From Planctomycetota bacterium (GTDB taxonomy: Bacteria > Planctomycetota > PUPC01 > DSUN01), in assembly GCA_016872875.1 (NCBI GenBank), contig VGYW01000058.1:1-28550 (forward strand): a stretch of 28,550 nt of DNA. The letters are read 5' to 3'. The position numbers were made by a program, and so were the translations under genes. Below, piece after piece: positions 13,730-21,344 of this stretch. Positions within the stretch are counted from its first letter, which is position 1. Each line of letters starts with the position of its first letter. The notes below the pieces were generated by a model. The model searched no databases. It was not told the DNA's origin and saw only the letters and a list, made by a program, of their open reading frames with translations.

Positions 13730-15271
13730 TCAGAGGACGCGGCAGAGGTAGCACTTGAGGTAGCGGGATTCGGGGCAGGTGACGGAGACGGGGTGGTCTG
13801 GGGCCTGGCTGCGGCGCTCGATGACCTGGACCTCGCGGCTGGTGTCGAAGGCGGCGTCGTTGAGCATCGCCACGAAGGTCGCGTCGTCCACGTGCTGCGA
13901 GCAGGAGCAGGTGACGAGCGTGCCGCCGGGTTCGAGGAGGTGCATGGCGAGGAGATTGATGTCCTTGTAGCCGCGGAGGGCATTCTCCACGTCGCCCGTC
14001 GAGCGGGCGAACTTGGGGGGGTCGAGGATGACGAGGCCGAAGGACTGTGCGGCGTCGCGGAGGCGGCGGAGTTCGGCGAAGACGTCGCCCTGGCGGAACT
14101 CGATGTCGGGTGGATGATTGGATGGTTGGATGGTTGGATGGGTGGATGATTGGAGGGAAGCGTGGAGGCCATTGAGCTCGGCGTTTCGGCGGGCGAGGGC
14201 GAGTGCGGATTCGGAGAGCTCGATGGCGAGGACGCTGGCGGCGTGGCCGAGGACGCTAGCGAAGAGGGCGAAGGCGCCGGTGTAGGAGAAGCAGTCGAGC
14301 ACGCGGCGGCCTTCGGCGAAGGGGAGGACGGCGCGGTAGTTGTCGCGGTGGTCGAGGAAGAGGCCGGTCTTCTGCCCGCGGCGGAGGTCCACGAGGAGGC
14401 GGATGCCGTGCATGGTCACGGGCACCAGGTCGGGCGGCTCTGGGCCGGCGAGCGGGCCGACGTGGGGCTCGATGCCCTCCTTGTCCGCAACGTCGCTGTC
14501 GGAGCGCTCGAAGACGTGGCGGCCCGGGCAGAGGTGCTGGAGCGCGCTGAGGATGAGCGGCTTGCGGACTGCGAGGCCGACCGAGAGGAGCTGGACGACC
14601 AACCAGTCGCCATAGCGGTCCACGATGAGGCCGGGGAGGCCATCGCCTTCGGAGTAGACCAGGCGATAGGCGTCCGTGTGGGGCGTTAGCGATGGAGCGG
14701 CAGTGTGGGTTTCGGGGACCGTCGCGCTTTCGCGCGAAAGCGCGACGGTCCGCGCCAACACCGCAGGGGAGGCGTGGTTCTCGGTATCCGGGATTGTCGC
14801 GCTTTCGCGCGAAAGCGCGACGGTCCGCGCCAACACCGCAGGGGAGGCGTGGTTCTCGGTATCCGGGATTGTCGCGCTTTCGCGCGAAAGCGCGACGGTC
14901 CGCGCCGAAGCCGCAGGGAGGCCTTGGCTCTCGGTGTCCGGGATTGTCGCGCTTTCGCGCGAAAGCGCGACGGTCCCGACGGACGGCAGCCTCAGGGTGC
15001 GCTCGCGGAGGCCGAGGGCGAGGCGGAGGCGGCGCTCGAAGTATGCCTCGTCAACCGCCTCGTCGGGGTCCCAGGTGGCGAGGCGGACTCGGATCTGGGA
15101 GCGGGCGTTGAAGAAGCCTTTGGCGACGAAGTTGCCGCGGTCGTCGAGGACGGCCACGAGGTCGCCGTCGGCGGGCTGGCCCTGGACGCTCTCGACGGAG
15201 CCGGAGAAGACCCAGGGGTGTCCCCAGAAGAAGGGCTTGGCACGGCCGCGCTTGAGGATGATGTTGGGCAT
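13730..15271 (-). CDS. rlmI: RlmI-type class I SAM-dependent 23S rRNA (cytosine-5) methyltransferase with in-frame repeat insertions
   Basis: The product should methylate a cytosine of 23S rRNA. Residues 1-75 are a PUA-like domain (ILKRGRAKPFFWGHPWVFSG). The methyltransferase half has GDGLPGLIVDRYGDW (210-223), GQKTGLFLDHRDNY (299-312), SAM motif I DCFSYTGAFAL (326-336), LDPPKFARS (416-424) and CSCSQH with the catalytic-type Cys. At 513 residues it is well above the usual ~390-400. The excess is accounted for by residues 100-190, four 25-residue units beginning TVALSRESAT encoded by a palindromic tandem repeat. A further ~18 Ser/Thr/Pro/His-rich residues (371-388) come from a GGATGGTT repeat. 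Both insertions keep the frame and fall in probable surface loops, so the enzyme is likely active. It starts at ATG 15271, downstream of Lon. The exact rRNA position is inferred from the family. Confidence 0.88.
   Translation of the reverse strand: MPNIILKRGRAKPFFWGHPWVFSGSVESVQGQPADGDLVAVLDDRGNFVAKGFFNARSQIRVRLATWDPDEAVDEAYFERRLRLALGLRERTLRLPSVGTVALSRESATIPDTESQGLPAASARTVALSRESATIPDTENHASPAVLARTVALSRESATIPDTENHASPAVLARTVALSRESATVPETHTAAPSLTPHTDAYRLVYSEGDGLPGLIVDRYGDWLVVQLLSVGLAVRKPLILSALQHLCPGRHVFERSDSDVADKEGIEPHVGPLAGPEPPDLVPVTMHGIRLLVDLRRGQKTGLFLDHRDNYRAVLPFAEGRRVLDCFSYTGAFALFASVLGHAASVLAIELSESALALARRNAELNGLHASLQSSTHPTIQPSNHPPDIEFRQGDVFAELRRLRDAAQSFGLVILDPPKFARSTGDVENALRGYKDINLLAMHLLEPGGTLVTCSCSQHVDDATFVAMLNDAAFDTSREVQVIERRSQAPDHPVSVTCPESRYLKCYLCRVL
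14111..14153. repeat. TGGATGGT heptamer-type repeat inside rlmI
   Basis: Six imperfect copies of TGGATGGT/TGGATGAT lie in frame within the methyltransferase domain. The same unit builds the hairpins at 15297-15385 and 17865-17935 on either side of lon. Confidence 0.75.
14717..14977. repeat. Four 75-bp in-frame tandem units with palindromic cores
   Basis: Four copies of the 26-bp perfect palindrome centred on TTTCGCGCGAAA begin at 14721, 14796, 14871 and 14946, exactly 75 nt (25 codons) apart. In the first copy the palindrome reaches 34 bp (14717-14750). The 49-nt spacers between copies 1-2 and 2-3 are identical, while the third spacer differs at several positions, so part of the array is a recent duplication. 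Confidence 0.9.
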
Positions 15272-15296
15272 TGCTGGTTGCTGACTTCAGAAGGGG

Positions 15297-15385
15297 GGAT
15301 GGGTGGATGAATGGATGGGTGGATGGGTGTCAGAAGACGGGCTGGTTCCGGCTCTCATCCGAACATCCATTCATCCATTCATCCC
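15297..15385. repeat. GGATGAATGGATGGG hairpin downstream of lon
   Basis: GGATGGGTGGATGAATGGAT and following units (15297-15329) face ATCCATTCATCC units (15362-15385) across a loop holding GTGTCAGA. The whole 15272-15421 gap between lon and rlmI consists of this and a short flank, with no gene. Confidence 0.75.
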
Positions 15386-15421
15386 CCTCAATTGGAGGGC
15401 AGGCGAGATTCCCAGTGGAGA

Positions 15422-17815
15422 CTACCGCCGAGGCGCGGCCCTGCGTGCGGCGCCGGCGTGGTTGCGGATGGCGGTGGAGATGACCTCGCCGAGGGTGTCG
15501 GCGGGGATGATTTCGAGCTCCTTGCGGATGGCGGCGGGCACGTCCTCGAGGTCTTTGAGGTTGCGCTTGGGGAGAATGATGCGTCGGAGGCCGGCGCGGT
15601 GCGCGGCGAGGACTTTTTCCTTGATGCCGCCGACGGGCAGGACGCGGCCGCGGAGGGTGATCTCGCCGGTCATCGCGATGTCGCTACGGACGCGGCTGCC
15701 TGTGAGGAGCGAGATGAGTGAGGCGGCGACGGTGACGCCGGCGGACGGGCCATCCTTCGGGATGGCGCCGGCCGGGAAGTGAATGTGGATGTCCTGGTCC
15801 TTGAAGAAGTCGGGCTTGATGCCGAGCTCGTTGGCGTGGGCGCGGATGTAGGTCAGCGCGGCCTGGGCGGACTCCTTGATCACGTCGCCAAGCTGGCCGG
15901 TGAGGGTGAGGGCGCTTTTGCCGGGCATGATGGAGGACTCGATGAAGAGGATGTCGCCGCCCGTGGGAGTCCAGACGAGGCCGATGGCGATGCCGGGCTC
16001 CTTGAGGCGTTCGCGAGCCTCGGGCTCGAACTTGGGGGCGCCGAGGAACTTGGGCACGTCGGCGGCCCTGACGGTGCGGGGGCGAGTCCTGCCCTTGGCG
16101 ACCTCCTTGGCGGTCTTGCGGCAGACGGAGCCGAGCTCGCGTTCGAGGTTGCGGACGCCTGCCTCGCGGGTGTATTCGCGGATGATGCGGAGGACGGCGC
16201 GGTCGTCGAAGCTCACGCCGCGGCCCTTGAGGCCGTTCTCCTCGATCTGGCGCGGGATGAGGTAGGCGCGTGCGATGGCCATCTTGTCGTGCTCGGCGTA
16301 GCCGGGCAGCTCGATGACCTCCATGCGATCGCGGAGCGCGGGGGGCACGGGGTCGAGGAGGTTGGCCGTGGTGATGAACATCACGCGGGAGAGGTCGAAG
16401 GCCACGTCGAGGTAGTGGTCGGAGAAGGAGAAGTTCTGCTCGGGGTCGAGGACCTCGAGGAGCGCGGAGGAGGGGTCGCCGCGGAAGTCGGTGCCCAGCT
16501 TGTCCACCTCGTCGAGCATGAAGACCGGGTTGTTGGAGCCGGCGTGTCGGATGCCCTGGATGATGCGTCCTGGGAGGGCGCCGATGTAGGTTCGGCGGTG
16601 GCCGCGTATCTCGGCCTCGTCGCGGATGCCGCCGAGTGACATTCTGAAGAACTTGCGCTCCATCGCGCGTGCGATGGAGCGGCCGAGGGAGGTCTTGCCC
16701 ACGCCGGGCGGCCCGACGAAGCAGAGGATGGGGCTCTTGCCCTCGGGCTTGAGCTTGCGGACCGCGAGGAACTCGAGGATGCGGTCTTTGACCTTTGCGA
16801 GGTCGTGGTGGTCCTCGTCGAGCACGCGGGCCGCGCGCTCGATGTCCAGGTTGTCCGTCGTCGCCACGCTCCAGGGGAGCGTGACGAGCCAGTCGAGGTA
16901 AGTTCGGACGACGGGGTATTCAGCGGAGGCGGAGGGGATTTTGGTGAGGCGTTCGAGCTCGCGGTCGGCCTCCTTGCGTGCTTCTTCGGGGAGCTTGGCC
17001 GCGTCGAGCTTCTTGCGCAGTTCCTCGACCTCGGCCGAGCGCTCGTCCTCCTGCCCAAGCTCTTTCTGGATGGCCTTCATCTGCTCGCGGAGGAAGTACT
17101 CCTTCTGGGTCTTGGCCATCTCGTCGTGGACCTGGGACTGGATCTTGGATGCGACTTCGAGGGTTTCGACCTCGCGGTTGAGGAGCGCGACGATTCGGCG
17201 GAGGCGCTGCGGCACGTCGGCGATCTCGAGCACCGCCTGGCGTTCTTCGAGGGAGAGGCTGAGGTTGGCCCCCACGAAGTCGGCCAGCCGCCCGGGGTCG
17301 GTGATGTTGACCAGTATGACCTTCACCTCGTCGGGCACGTTGGGCACGAGGGAGACCATCTTCTGGAAGAGCTCGACCACCGTGCGGGCGAGGGCCTGGA
17401 GCTCGACCGTCTCGGCCGCGGTCTCCTCGATCGGCTCGATGCGTGCGGTGATGAAGGGGTCCTCGCCGAGGGGCTCGACGAGGCGGATGCGTTCGAGCCC
17501 GCGCACGATGATGCGTGCCCCGCCGTCGGGCATCTTGAGCATCTGGAGGAGGAGCCCCGCGGTGCCGACGCGGTAGAGGGAGTCGGCGGAGGGCTCGTCG
17601 TCGGTGGGGGCCTTTTGTGCGAAGAGGCCGATGACCTTCGGCTCGCGGAGCGCCGCCTCGTCAATGCAGCGCAAGCTCTTCTGGCGCTGCACGAGGAGCG
17701 GCGCCACCATGTTCGGGTAGATCACCGTGTTCATGAGGGGCAGGACCGGCAGTTCGCGTGGCATGGCGAACCGCTCGACAGGCCCCCCCGAGTCCGGCTT
17801 CGACTCCTGCTTCAT
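15422..17815 (-). CDS. lon: ATP-dependent protease Lon
   Basis: Lon is a cytoplasmic AAA+ protease that removes misfolded and regulatory proteins. Numbering from the ATG at 17815 (797 aa, normal length): the N-terminal LON substrate-binding domain is at about 20-215 ([20 protein letters not shown]). The coiled-coil linker ([16 protein letters not shown]) follows. The AAA+ module has Walker [10 protein letters not shown] near 368, [16 protein letters not shown] and Walker B FMLDEVDK. The proteolytic domain has the Ser-Lys dyad: Ser691 in KDGPSAGV and Lys734 in [14 protein letters not shown]. The ATG has AGAGGG 7 nt upstream. A GTG at 17842 would add nine residues and is less likely. It follows hsp20 on the same strand and precedes rlmI, separated from both by hairpins of the same GGATGG repeat. 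Confidence 0.97.
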   Translation of the reverse strand: MKQESKPDSGGPVERFAMPRELPVLPLMNTVIYPNMVAPLLVQRQKSLRCIDEAALREPKVIGLFAQKAPTDDEPSADSLYRVGTAGLLLQMLKMPDGGARIIVRGLERIRLVEPLGEDPFITARIEPIEETAAETVELQALARTVVELFQKMVSLVPNVPDEVKVILVNITDPGRLADFVGANLSLSLEERQAVLEIADVPQRLRRIVALLNREVETLEVASKIQSQVHDEMAKTQKEYFLREQMKAIQKELGQEDERSAEVEELRKKLDAAKLPEEARKEADRELERLTKIPSASAEYPVVRTYLDWLVTLPWSVATTDNLDIERAARVLDEDHHDLAKVKDRILEFLAVRKLKPEGKSPILCFVGPPGVGKTSLGRSIARAMERKFFRMSLGGIRDEAEIRGHRRTYIGALPGRIIQGIRHAGSNNPVFMLDEVDKLGTDFRGDPSSALLEVLDPEQNFSFSDHYLDVAFDLSRVMFITTANLLDPVPPALRDRMEVIELPGYAEHDKMAIARAYLIPRQIEENGLKGRGVSFDDRAVLRIIREYTREAGVRNLERELGSVCRKTAKEVAKGRTRPRTVRAADVPKFLGAPKFEPEARERLKEPGIAIGLVWTPTGGDILFIESSIMPGKSALTLTGQLGDVIKESAQAALTYIRAHANELGIKPDFFKDQDIHIHFPAGAIPKDGPSAGVTVAASLISLLTGSRVRSDIAMTGEITLRGRVLPVGGIKEKVLAAHRAGLRRIILPKRNLKDLEDVPAAIRKELEIIPADTLGEVISTAIRNHAGAARRAAPRR

Positions 17816-17864
17816 CGTGGACCCTCTGCCCTCGGGGAACACGCGGTTGGCGTGTGCCGGAAGA

Positions 17865-17935
17865 GGATGAATGGATGGGTGGATGAGTGGATGGTGTCAG
17901 ACAATCATCCAATCATCCATTCATCCAACCATCCC
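17865..17935. repeat. GGATGAATGGATGGG hairpin upstream of lon
   Basis: GGATGAATGGATGGGTGGAT and following units (17865-17894) pair with ATCC-AATCATCC units (17906-17935) around GTGTCAGACA. It is the sister of the element at 15297-15385, down to the GTGTCAGA in the loop, and fills the hsp20-lon gap. Confidence 0.75.
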
Positions 17936-17968
17936 CTTTCATTTTAAAGATGGCCGTCTCAAGCCAGA

Positions 17969-18418
17969 TCAGATGCGCAGTTGGACCACCGCGGCCAGCT
18001 CGACCTCGCGCTCGCTCTTGGGGATTCGGACCACCAGGAAGCCGTCGGAGTAGCTGGCCTCGGCCTCCTCGTGGCGGATGCACTTCGGCAGCGGGACGAT
18101 TCGCTCGAAGTAGCCGCAGTGGATCTCAAGCTGGTGGTACACGCACTTCGTGTCGCGCCTCGGCTCGCGGCGCACTGCGCGCAGCACCAGCGTGTCCGCG
18201 TGCAGCTCGACGGCGATGTCCTCTTGTTGAAGCCCCGGCGCCTCCACGCGGACCACCACCTCGGTGTCCGTCTCGTAGACGTCGGTCGGCGGGTGCCAGA
18301 GCGCGCCGCACGTCGTGTCGCTGAACGAATAGGTCATGCAGATGTCGTTGGCGAGCCGCTCGAGCTGGCCCTCGAGCTTCTTGAGCCGCTCAAGGAACTT
18401 CAGGCTGTCCGTAGCCAT
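17969..18418 (-). CDS. Small heat-shock protein, Hsp20/alpha-crystallin family
   Basis: This is an ATP-independent holdase chaperone of the cytoplasm. It has 149 residues from the ATG at 18418, with GAGGTGG upstream. A helical N-terminal arm (SLKFLERLKKLEGQLERLAN) leads into the alpha-crystallin domain (about 42-140): PPTDVYETDTEVVVRVEAPG, then 'DI.VELHADTLVLRAVRREP'. Next comes GYFERIVPLPKCI, with the conserved G-x-F-x-R-x-x-x-L-P, then ASYSDGFLVVRIPK. The C-terminal I-x-I is present in weak form as QLRI. A near-perfect promoter lies at 18502-18530, and earlier in-frame methionines lie at or before its -10 box, so the start is secure. With lon downstream it makes a protein-quality-control pair: Hsp20 holds unfolded clients and Lon degrades them. 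Confidence 0.93.
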   Translation of the reverse strand: MATDSLKFLERLKKLEGQLERLANDICMTYSFSDTTCGALWHPPTDVYETDTEVVVRVEAPGLQQEDIAVELHADTLVLRAVRREPRRDTKCVYHQLEIHCGYFERIVPLPKCIRHEEAEASYSDGFLVVRIPKSEREVELAAVVQLRI

Positions 18419-18501
18419 GTCGGCCACCTCGACTGCTGGGCGTCCGAACGGCGGCCCGGGGCCGACCCACACCGCATCCCGCCCCGGAACCCCACGGCGG
18501 G

Positions 18502-18530
18502 AATATACCACATGCGCCGTCAGGTGTCAA
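18502..18530 (-). promoter_or_regulatory. Predicted sigma70-type promoter of hsp20 (and perhaps lon)
   Basis: On the minus strand a perfect TTGACA (18530-18525) and TATATT (18507-18502) are separated by exactly 17 nt, with initiation near 18495. No CIRCE-type inverted repeat (TTAGCACTC) is seen around it. Confidence 0.8.
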
Positions 18531-18550
18531 AGGCTCGGTGCAAAGAGACC

Positions 18551-18586
18551 CGTCGGATCCGACGGATCCGACGGATCGGGCCGATC
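18551..18586. repeat. GATCCGACG repeat after the aminotransferase gene
   Basis: CGTCGGATCCGACGGATCCG and continuing units form short overlapping palindromes right after the aminotransferase stop and before the hsp20 promoter. It is related to the palindrome at 12210-12253 and could act as a terminator stem. Confidence 0.6.
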
Positions 18587-18588
18587 TC

Positions 18589-19812
18589 TCATGCTCGCGT
18601 GCCCAGCCCCGCTGCCACCTTGCTGATGGCCGCCGCCATGTCGGCGATATCGTCATCGGCAAGGTGCTCGTGGATGGCGAGGGTGACCATTTCGCGGAGG
18701 ATGGCCTCGGTGCGGGGGCAGAGGCCCTCGGCGTAGTCGAGGCGCCGGCCGCCGTGGCAGCCGTCGAGGGGGTGGGAGCTTGCGCCGAAGGTGCGCCTCG
18801 ACGCGAGCGGCTCCATGCAGAGGTAGATGGGCTTTCCGATGTAGCCCTGGCCGCAGGGCACACCCTCGGCCCTGAGCGCCGCGGCGAACCGCACGGGGTC
18901 GTGGCCCACCACGCGGAGGCCGTAGGACCAGTAGGTGTGCCGGCCGCCGGGGGTGACGGGGCTGGGGAGGACTCCTGGCGCCTCGCGGACGAGCGCGCTC
19001 AGGCGGTCGCCCAGCTCGTTGCGGCGGCGGACGACGTCGGCCACCTTTTCGATCTGGGCGAGCGCCACGGCGCCCTGGAGCTCGGTCATGCGGTAGTTGA
19101 GGCCCAGGAGCACGTAGCCGCGGGCGCCGGGCTTCCGGGGCCAGCCCTTGTCGCGGAAGAGGGCCATGCGCTCGGCGAGGGCCGGGTCGCGGGTGATCGT
19201 CAGGCCGCCATCGCCGCAGGTCATGTGCTTGGACTGCTGGAGGCTGAAGCAGCCGATGTCGCCGATGGTCCCGCAGAGGCGGCCCTTGTACTCGGTGAGG
19301 TGGGCCTGGCAGCAGTCCTCGATGAGCGTGAGGCCGCGACTGCGGGCGATGGCCGCCAGGGCGTCCATGTCGCAGGGGTTGCCGAAGAGGTGGACTGCGA
19401 TGATTGCTCGGGTGCGGGGGGTGAGCCTGGCCTCCACGTCGCGCGGGGAGATGTTGTAGGTGTCGTCTATGTCGGCGAACACGGGGACGCAGTTCTGGAA
19501 GATGATGGGGGCGATGGTGCCCGCATCGGTGATGGGCGCGGTGATGATCTCGTCGCCAGGCTCGGGGTTGAGGGCGCCGAGTGCCACGTGGATGGCCGCG
19601 GTGCCCGACGTGGAGGCGACGGCGTGTGGGAGGCCGTAGAGCGCGGCGAAGCGGCGCTCGAGCTCGGGCACCATCGTGCCGCCCGGCCCGAAGAGGTTCT
19701 GCGAGCGGAGCGCCTGTGCCGCGAGCTCCACCTCGCGCTCGCCGAACGGGCGCCTCGGCGGAAACGGCCTCGTGCGAACCTGTGGGCCGCCATCAAGGGC
19801 AAGTGCCGGCAT
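18589..19812 (-). CDS. DegT/DnrJ/EryC1/StrS family PLP-dependent aminotransferase
   Basis: This is a sugar or sugar-nucleotide aminotransferase of the fold-type I PLP family, 407 residues from the ATG at 19812 with TAGGAG upstream. The order of motifs is typical. They are RPFGEREVELAAQAL, then LERRFAALYGLPHAVASTSGT with the PLP-phosphate loop, and EIITAPITDAGTIAPI. Next are VFADIDDTYNISP, LFGNPCDMDAL, LIEDCCQAHLTEYKG with the cofactor-stacking Asp, and GCFSLQQSKHMTCGDGG with the Schiff-base Lys195. The family usually makes amino sugars for surface polysaccharides or antibiotics. The Cys-Cys after the Asp and the 'QQSKHMTCGDGG' variant are seen in an environmental subgroup of unclear substrate. 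It lies 76 nt after the Fe-S nuclease gene and is probably co-transcribed, though no functional link is obvious. Confidence 0.9.
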   Translation of the reverse strand: MPALALDGGPQVRTRPFPPRRPFGEREVELAAQALRSQNLFGPGGTMVPELERRFAALYGLPHAVASTSGTAAIHVALGALNPEPGDEIITAPITDAGTIAPIIFQNCVPVFADIDDTYNISPRDVEARLTPRTRAIIAVHLFGNPCDMDALAAIARSRGLTLIEDCCQAHLTEYKGRLCGTIGDIGCFSLQQSKHMTCGDGGLTITRDPALAERMALFRDKGWPRKPGARGYVLLGLNYRMTELQGAVALAQIEKVADVVRRRNELGDRLSALVREAPGVLPSPVTPGGRHTYWSYGLRVVGHDPVRFAAALRAEGVPCGQGYIGKPIYLCMEPLASRRTFGASSHPLDGCHGGRRLDYAEGLCPRTEAILREMVTLAIHEHLADDDIADMAAAISKVAAGLGTRA

Positions 19813-19888
19813 CGAGTGTGCTCCTACCCAGCTCTTGTTGCCGGAAGGCCTGCCGCCGCGCAAGTCGAACGCGTTGGTCGGGACATCT

Positions 19889-20833
19889 CTACCCCTCACG
19901 GGCATCCTTCAGGCGCGGGAGGAGGTCGGGGCGGCAGGGGCCGATGAAGTTGCAGCGGAGACAGCTCCGCTCGTTGGGGGTCTTGGCGAAGGCGCCCTCG
20001 GCGAGGGGCTCGTTGCGCGCCGTGTCGGCGAGGAGGGAGTGCATGTCGGCCACGCTGGCGCGGATGTAGGCGCGGGCCGCCTCGACGTCGCCTGCCTTGA
20101 CCTGGTAGTGCTGGATGCGGTTGACGAGGAGGTAGAACTCGGCGGGTAGGACGTTTTCGATGGCAACGCCCCACTTGGTCTGGGCGTGAAGGCAGTAGCA
20201 GACGAGCTGGAGCGTGCTGGCGTCGGCGAGGCTGCGGCCGGTCTTCCAGTCGTAGATGCGCACCCGCGCGCCGTCGCGGAACGAGCAGTCTATCTTGGCC
20301 CAGATGGGGGTGGCGTCGAGGGCGAACTTGTCGAGCTCCTCGACTTGTAGCCAGGCGTCGCGGGGGACGGCCCGCAGCTCGGCGAAGAGCTCGCTGGTGT
20401 AGAAGGTGTGGAGGCAGGTCCGCACGTCCTCGGCGGTCTGTTGCCAGGCCTCACGAGGGACGGGCACGCCGTATTCGTGCTCGAAGAGGGCGCAGGACTT
20501 GGGCTTCTTCCAGTAGTTCCTGGCCAGTGAGGAGCGGTAGTCCTCGCGCATCTGGTTGAGGGTCACGTCGGCTATCTTGTCGGGGCTGAGGACGGCGATG
20601 CCGCGGCGGAGGTTGTTGAGGCTCCGCTCGACGCAGATGTGGACTCGTTCGCCGGCCCAGACGGGGCGGGTCTTGAGCTGCTTGAGGACGTAGAGCTTGC
20701 GCGCGGATTCGGACGCGGTGGCCTCCCAGCCGCCCCAGGAGCCGTAGTACTGATAGTAGTACTGGCGGGCGCAGGTCTTCAGCGTGTCGTCGCGGCTCTT
20801 CGACCAAGCGAGTTCGTTCTTCAGCTCAGCCAT
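19889..20833 (-). CDS. PD-(D/E)XK nuclease with Cas4/RecB-type iron-sulfur cysteines
   Basis: This 314-residue protein has the layout of stand-alone Cas4/AddB-like nucleases. It has an N-terminal WSKSRDDTLKTCARQYYYQYY with Cys21, GERVH with motif I His65, AKIDC with Asp182, IYDWKTGRS with Asp195 and Lys197, and a late QLVCYCLHA helix. The C-terminal CLRCNFIGPC provides Cys291, Cys294 and Cys300. Four cysteines in this placing normally hold a 4Fe-4S cluster. Such enzymes cut or resect DNA ends in repair or in defence. There are no cas genes, CRISPR array or RecB helicase in the window, so a general repair or phage-defence role is more likely than spacer acquisition. The ATG at 20833 with GGAG upstream removes ten repeat-coded residues from a longer reading. 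An aminotransferase gene follows. Confidence 0.85.
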   Translation of the reverse strand: MAELKNELAWSKSRDDTLKTCARQYYYQYYGSWGGWEATASESARKLYVLKQLKTRPVWAGERVHICVERSLNNLRRGIAVLSPDKIADVTLNQMREDYRSSLARNYWKKPKSCALFEHEYGVPVPREAWQQTAEDVRTCLHTFYTSELFAELRAVPRDAWLQVEELDKFALDATPIWAKIDCSFRDGARVRIYDWKTGRSLADASTLQLVCYCLHAQTKWGVAIENVLPAEFYLLVNRIQHYQVKAGDVEAARAYIRASVADMHSLLADTARNEPLAEGAFAKTPNERSCLRCNFIGPCRPDLLPRLKDAREG

Positions 20834-20850
20834 CTGGCGCGCTCCGGGTT

Positions 20851-20880
20851 GTTCCGCGTGCAAGTGCGCACGCGGAATGA
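20851..20880. repeat. Hairpin repeat in the nuclease gene leader
   Basis: A perfect 10-bp stem (TTCCGCGTGC, 20852-20861, against 20868-20877) has a 6-nt loop. The left half matches the repeat at 12163-12190. It lies between the predicted promoter and the nuclease ATG. Confidence 0.6.
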
Positions 20881-20889
20881 CTGCCTTCC

Positions 20890-20918
20890 ATTCTACCTTC
20901 GCCCCGCGTGCTCTGCAA
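20890..20918 (-). promoter_or_regulatory. Possible promoter of the nuclease-aminotransferase pair
   Basis: On the minus strand TTGCAG (20918-20913) and TAGAAT (20895-20890) are 17 nt apart. The -35 box matches only at TTG, so this is moderate evidence. Confidence 0.45.
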
Positions 20919-20995
20919 GCAGCCGGCGGAAGCGCCTGGAGCCGACAGGCACACGACCCCTAAGGCGGAATGATGTGATGGCGGAGCACACAGAA
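20919..20995 (-). pseudogene. Fragment resembling the 3' end of the DNA methylase gene
   Basis: Read on the minus strand, one frame gives RLRGRVPVGSRRFRRLLA. This matches the methylase C-terminus (LLKGARVPVGFKQFRRLLA) at most positions, and the DNA similarity extends over roughly 60-70 bases. No complete frame remains. It is either a truncated duplicate or a shared repeat that the methylase gene has captured as its end. Confidence 0.4.
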
Positions 20996-21020
20996 CGGTG
21001 TGCGGTGACGGCAGAGCCAA

Positions 21021-21121
21021 GAGTATAGCCCCCAGTCCTGGTAACCTCCTTGGGTTCCGAAGCTCCGAACGGAGCGTGCTACATCAGCCCAGGGCCAAGC
21101 CCTCATCTTTGCCCACATCTC
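21021..21121 (-). repeat. Composite palindromic repeat, shortened copy C
   Basis: This has the right end (GAGTATAGCCCCCAGTCCTG), the GCTCCGAACGGAGC stem, one AGGGC-palindrome and the left end (ATCTTTGCCCACATC) of the element seen in full at 67-292, in reverse orientation. The central segment is absent. Confidence 0.7.
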
Positions 21122-21150
21122 GGGCTCCGCAGCCCGCCAAGGGCGGGCGG

Positions 21151-21311
21151 CAGAGGGTAGCCCACGGCGCAAGCCGTGGGTCCGGGTGGCGACAACGTTC
21201 ACAGCCCCGTAGGGGCGGCAGAAGCCCTGAGGGCGCGGTTTCTGCCGCCCCTACGGGGCTGGTCCGTGGGGGCGCTGCGATCCCACGGCTTACACCGTGG
21301 GCTACCCTCTG
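21151..21311. repeat. Symmetrical composite element of nested inverted repeats
   Basis: Outer 30-nt arms (21151-21180 and 21282-21311, 28 of 30 paired) have the CCCACGGC-GCCGTGGG palindrome inside them. The inner perfect 22-bp arms are CAGCCCCGTAGGGGCGGCAG plus AA (21202-21223) against 21240-21261. Everything is arranged about one centre near 21231. The whole 20996-21624 gap is repeat DNA with no gene. Confidence 0.75.
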
Positions 21312-21344
21312 ACGCCCCTGACGGGGCTGGCAGCGCCCCTCTCA

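Noticed and set aside
14717..14977. CRISPR array
   Set aside because: There are four regularly spaced palindromic repeats, but the spacers are near-identical, the unit is 75 nt and in frame with a methyltransferase gene, and no cas genes are present.
20975..21202. Third copy of the small partner protein, from an FCVLR peptide on the minus strand near 20990
   Set aside because: Only five or so residues match the partner's FCVLRVG; flanks do not align and the frame stops at once.
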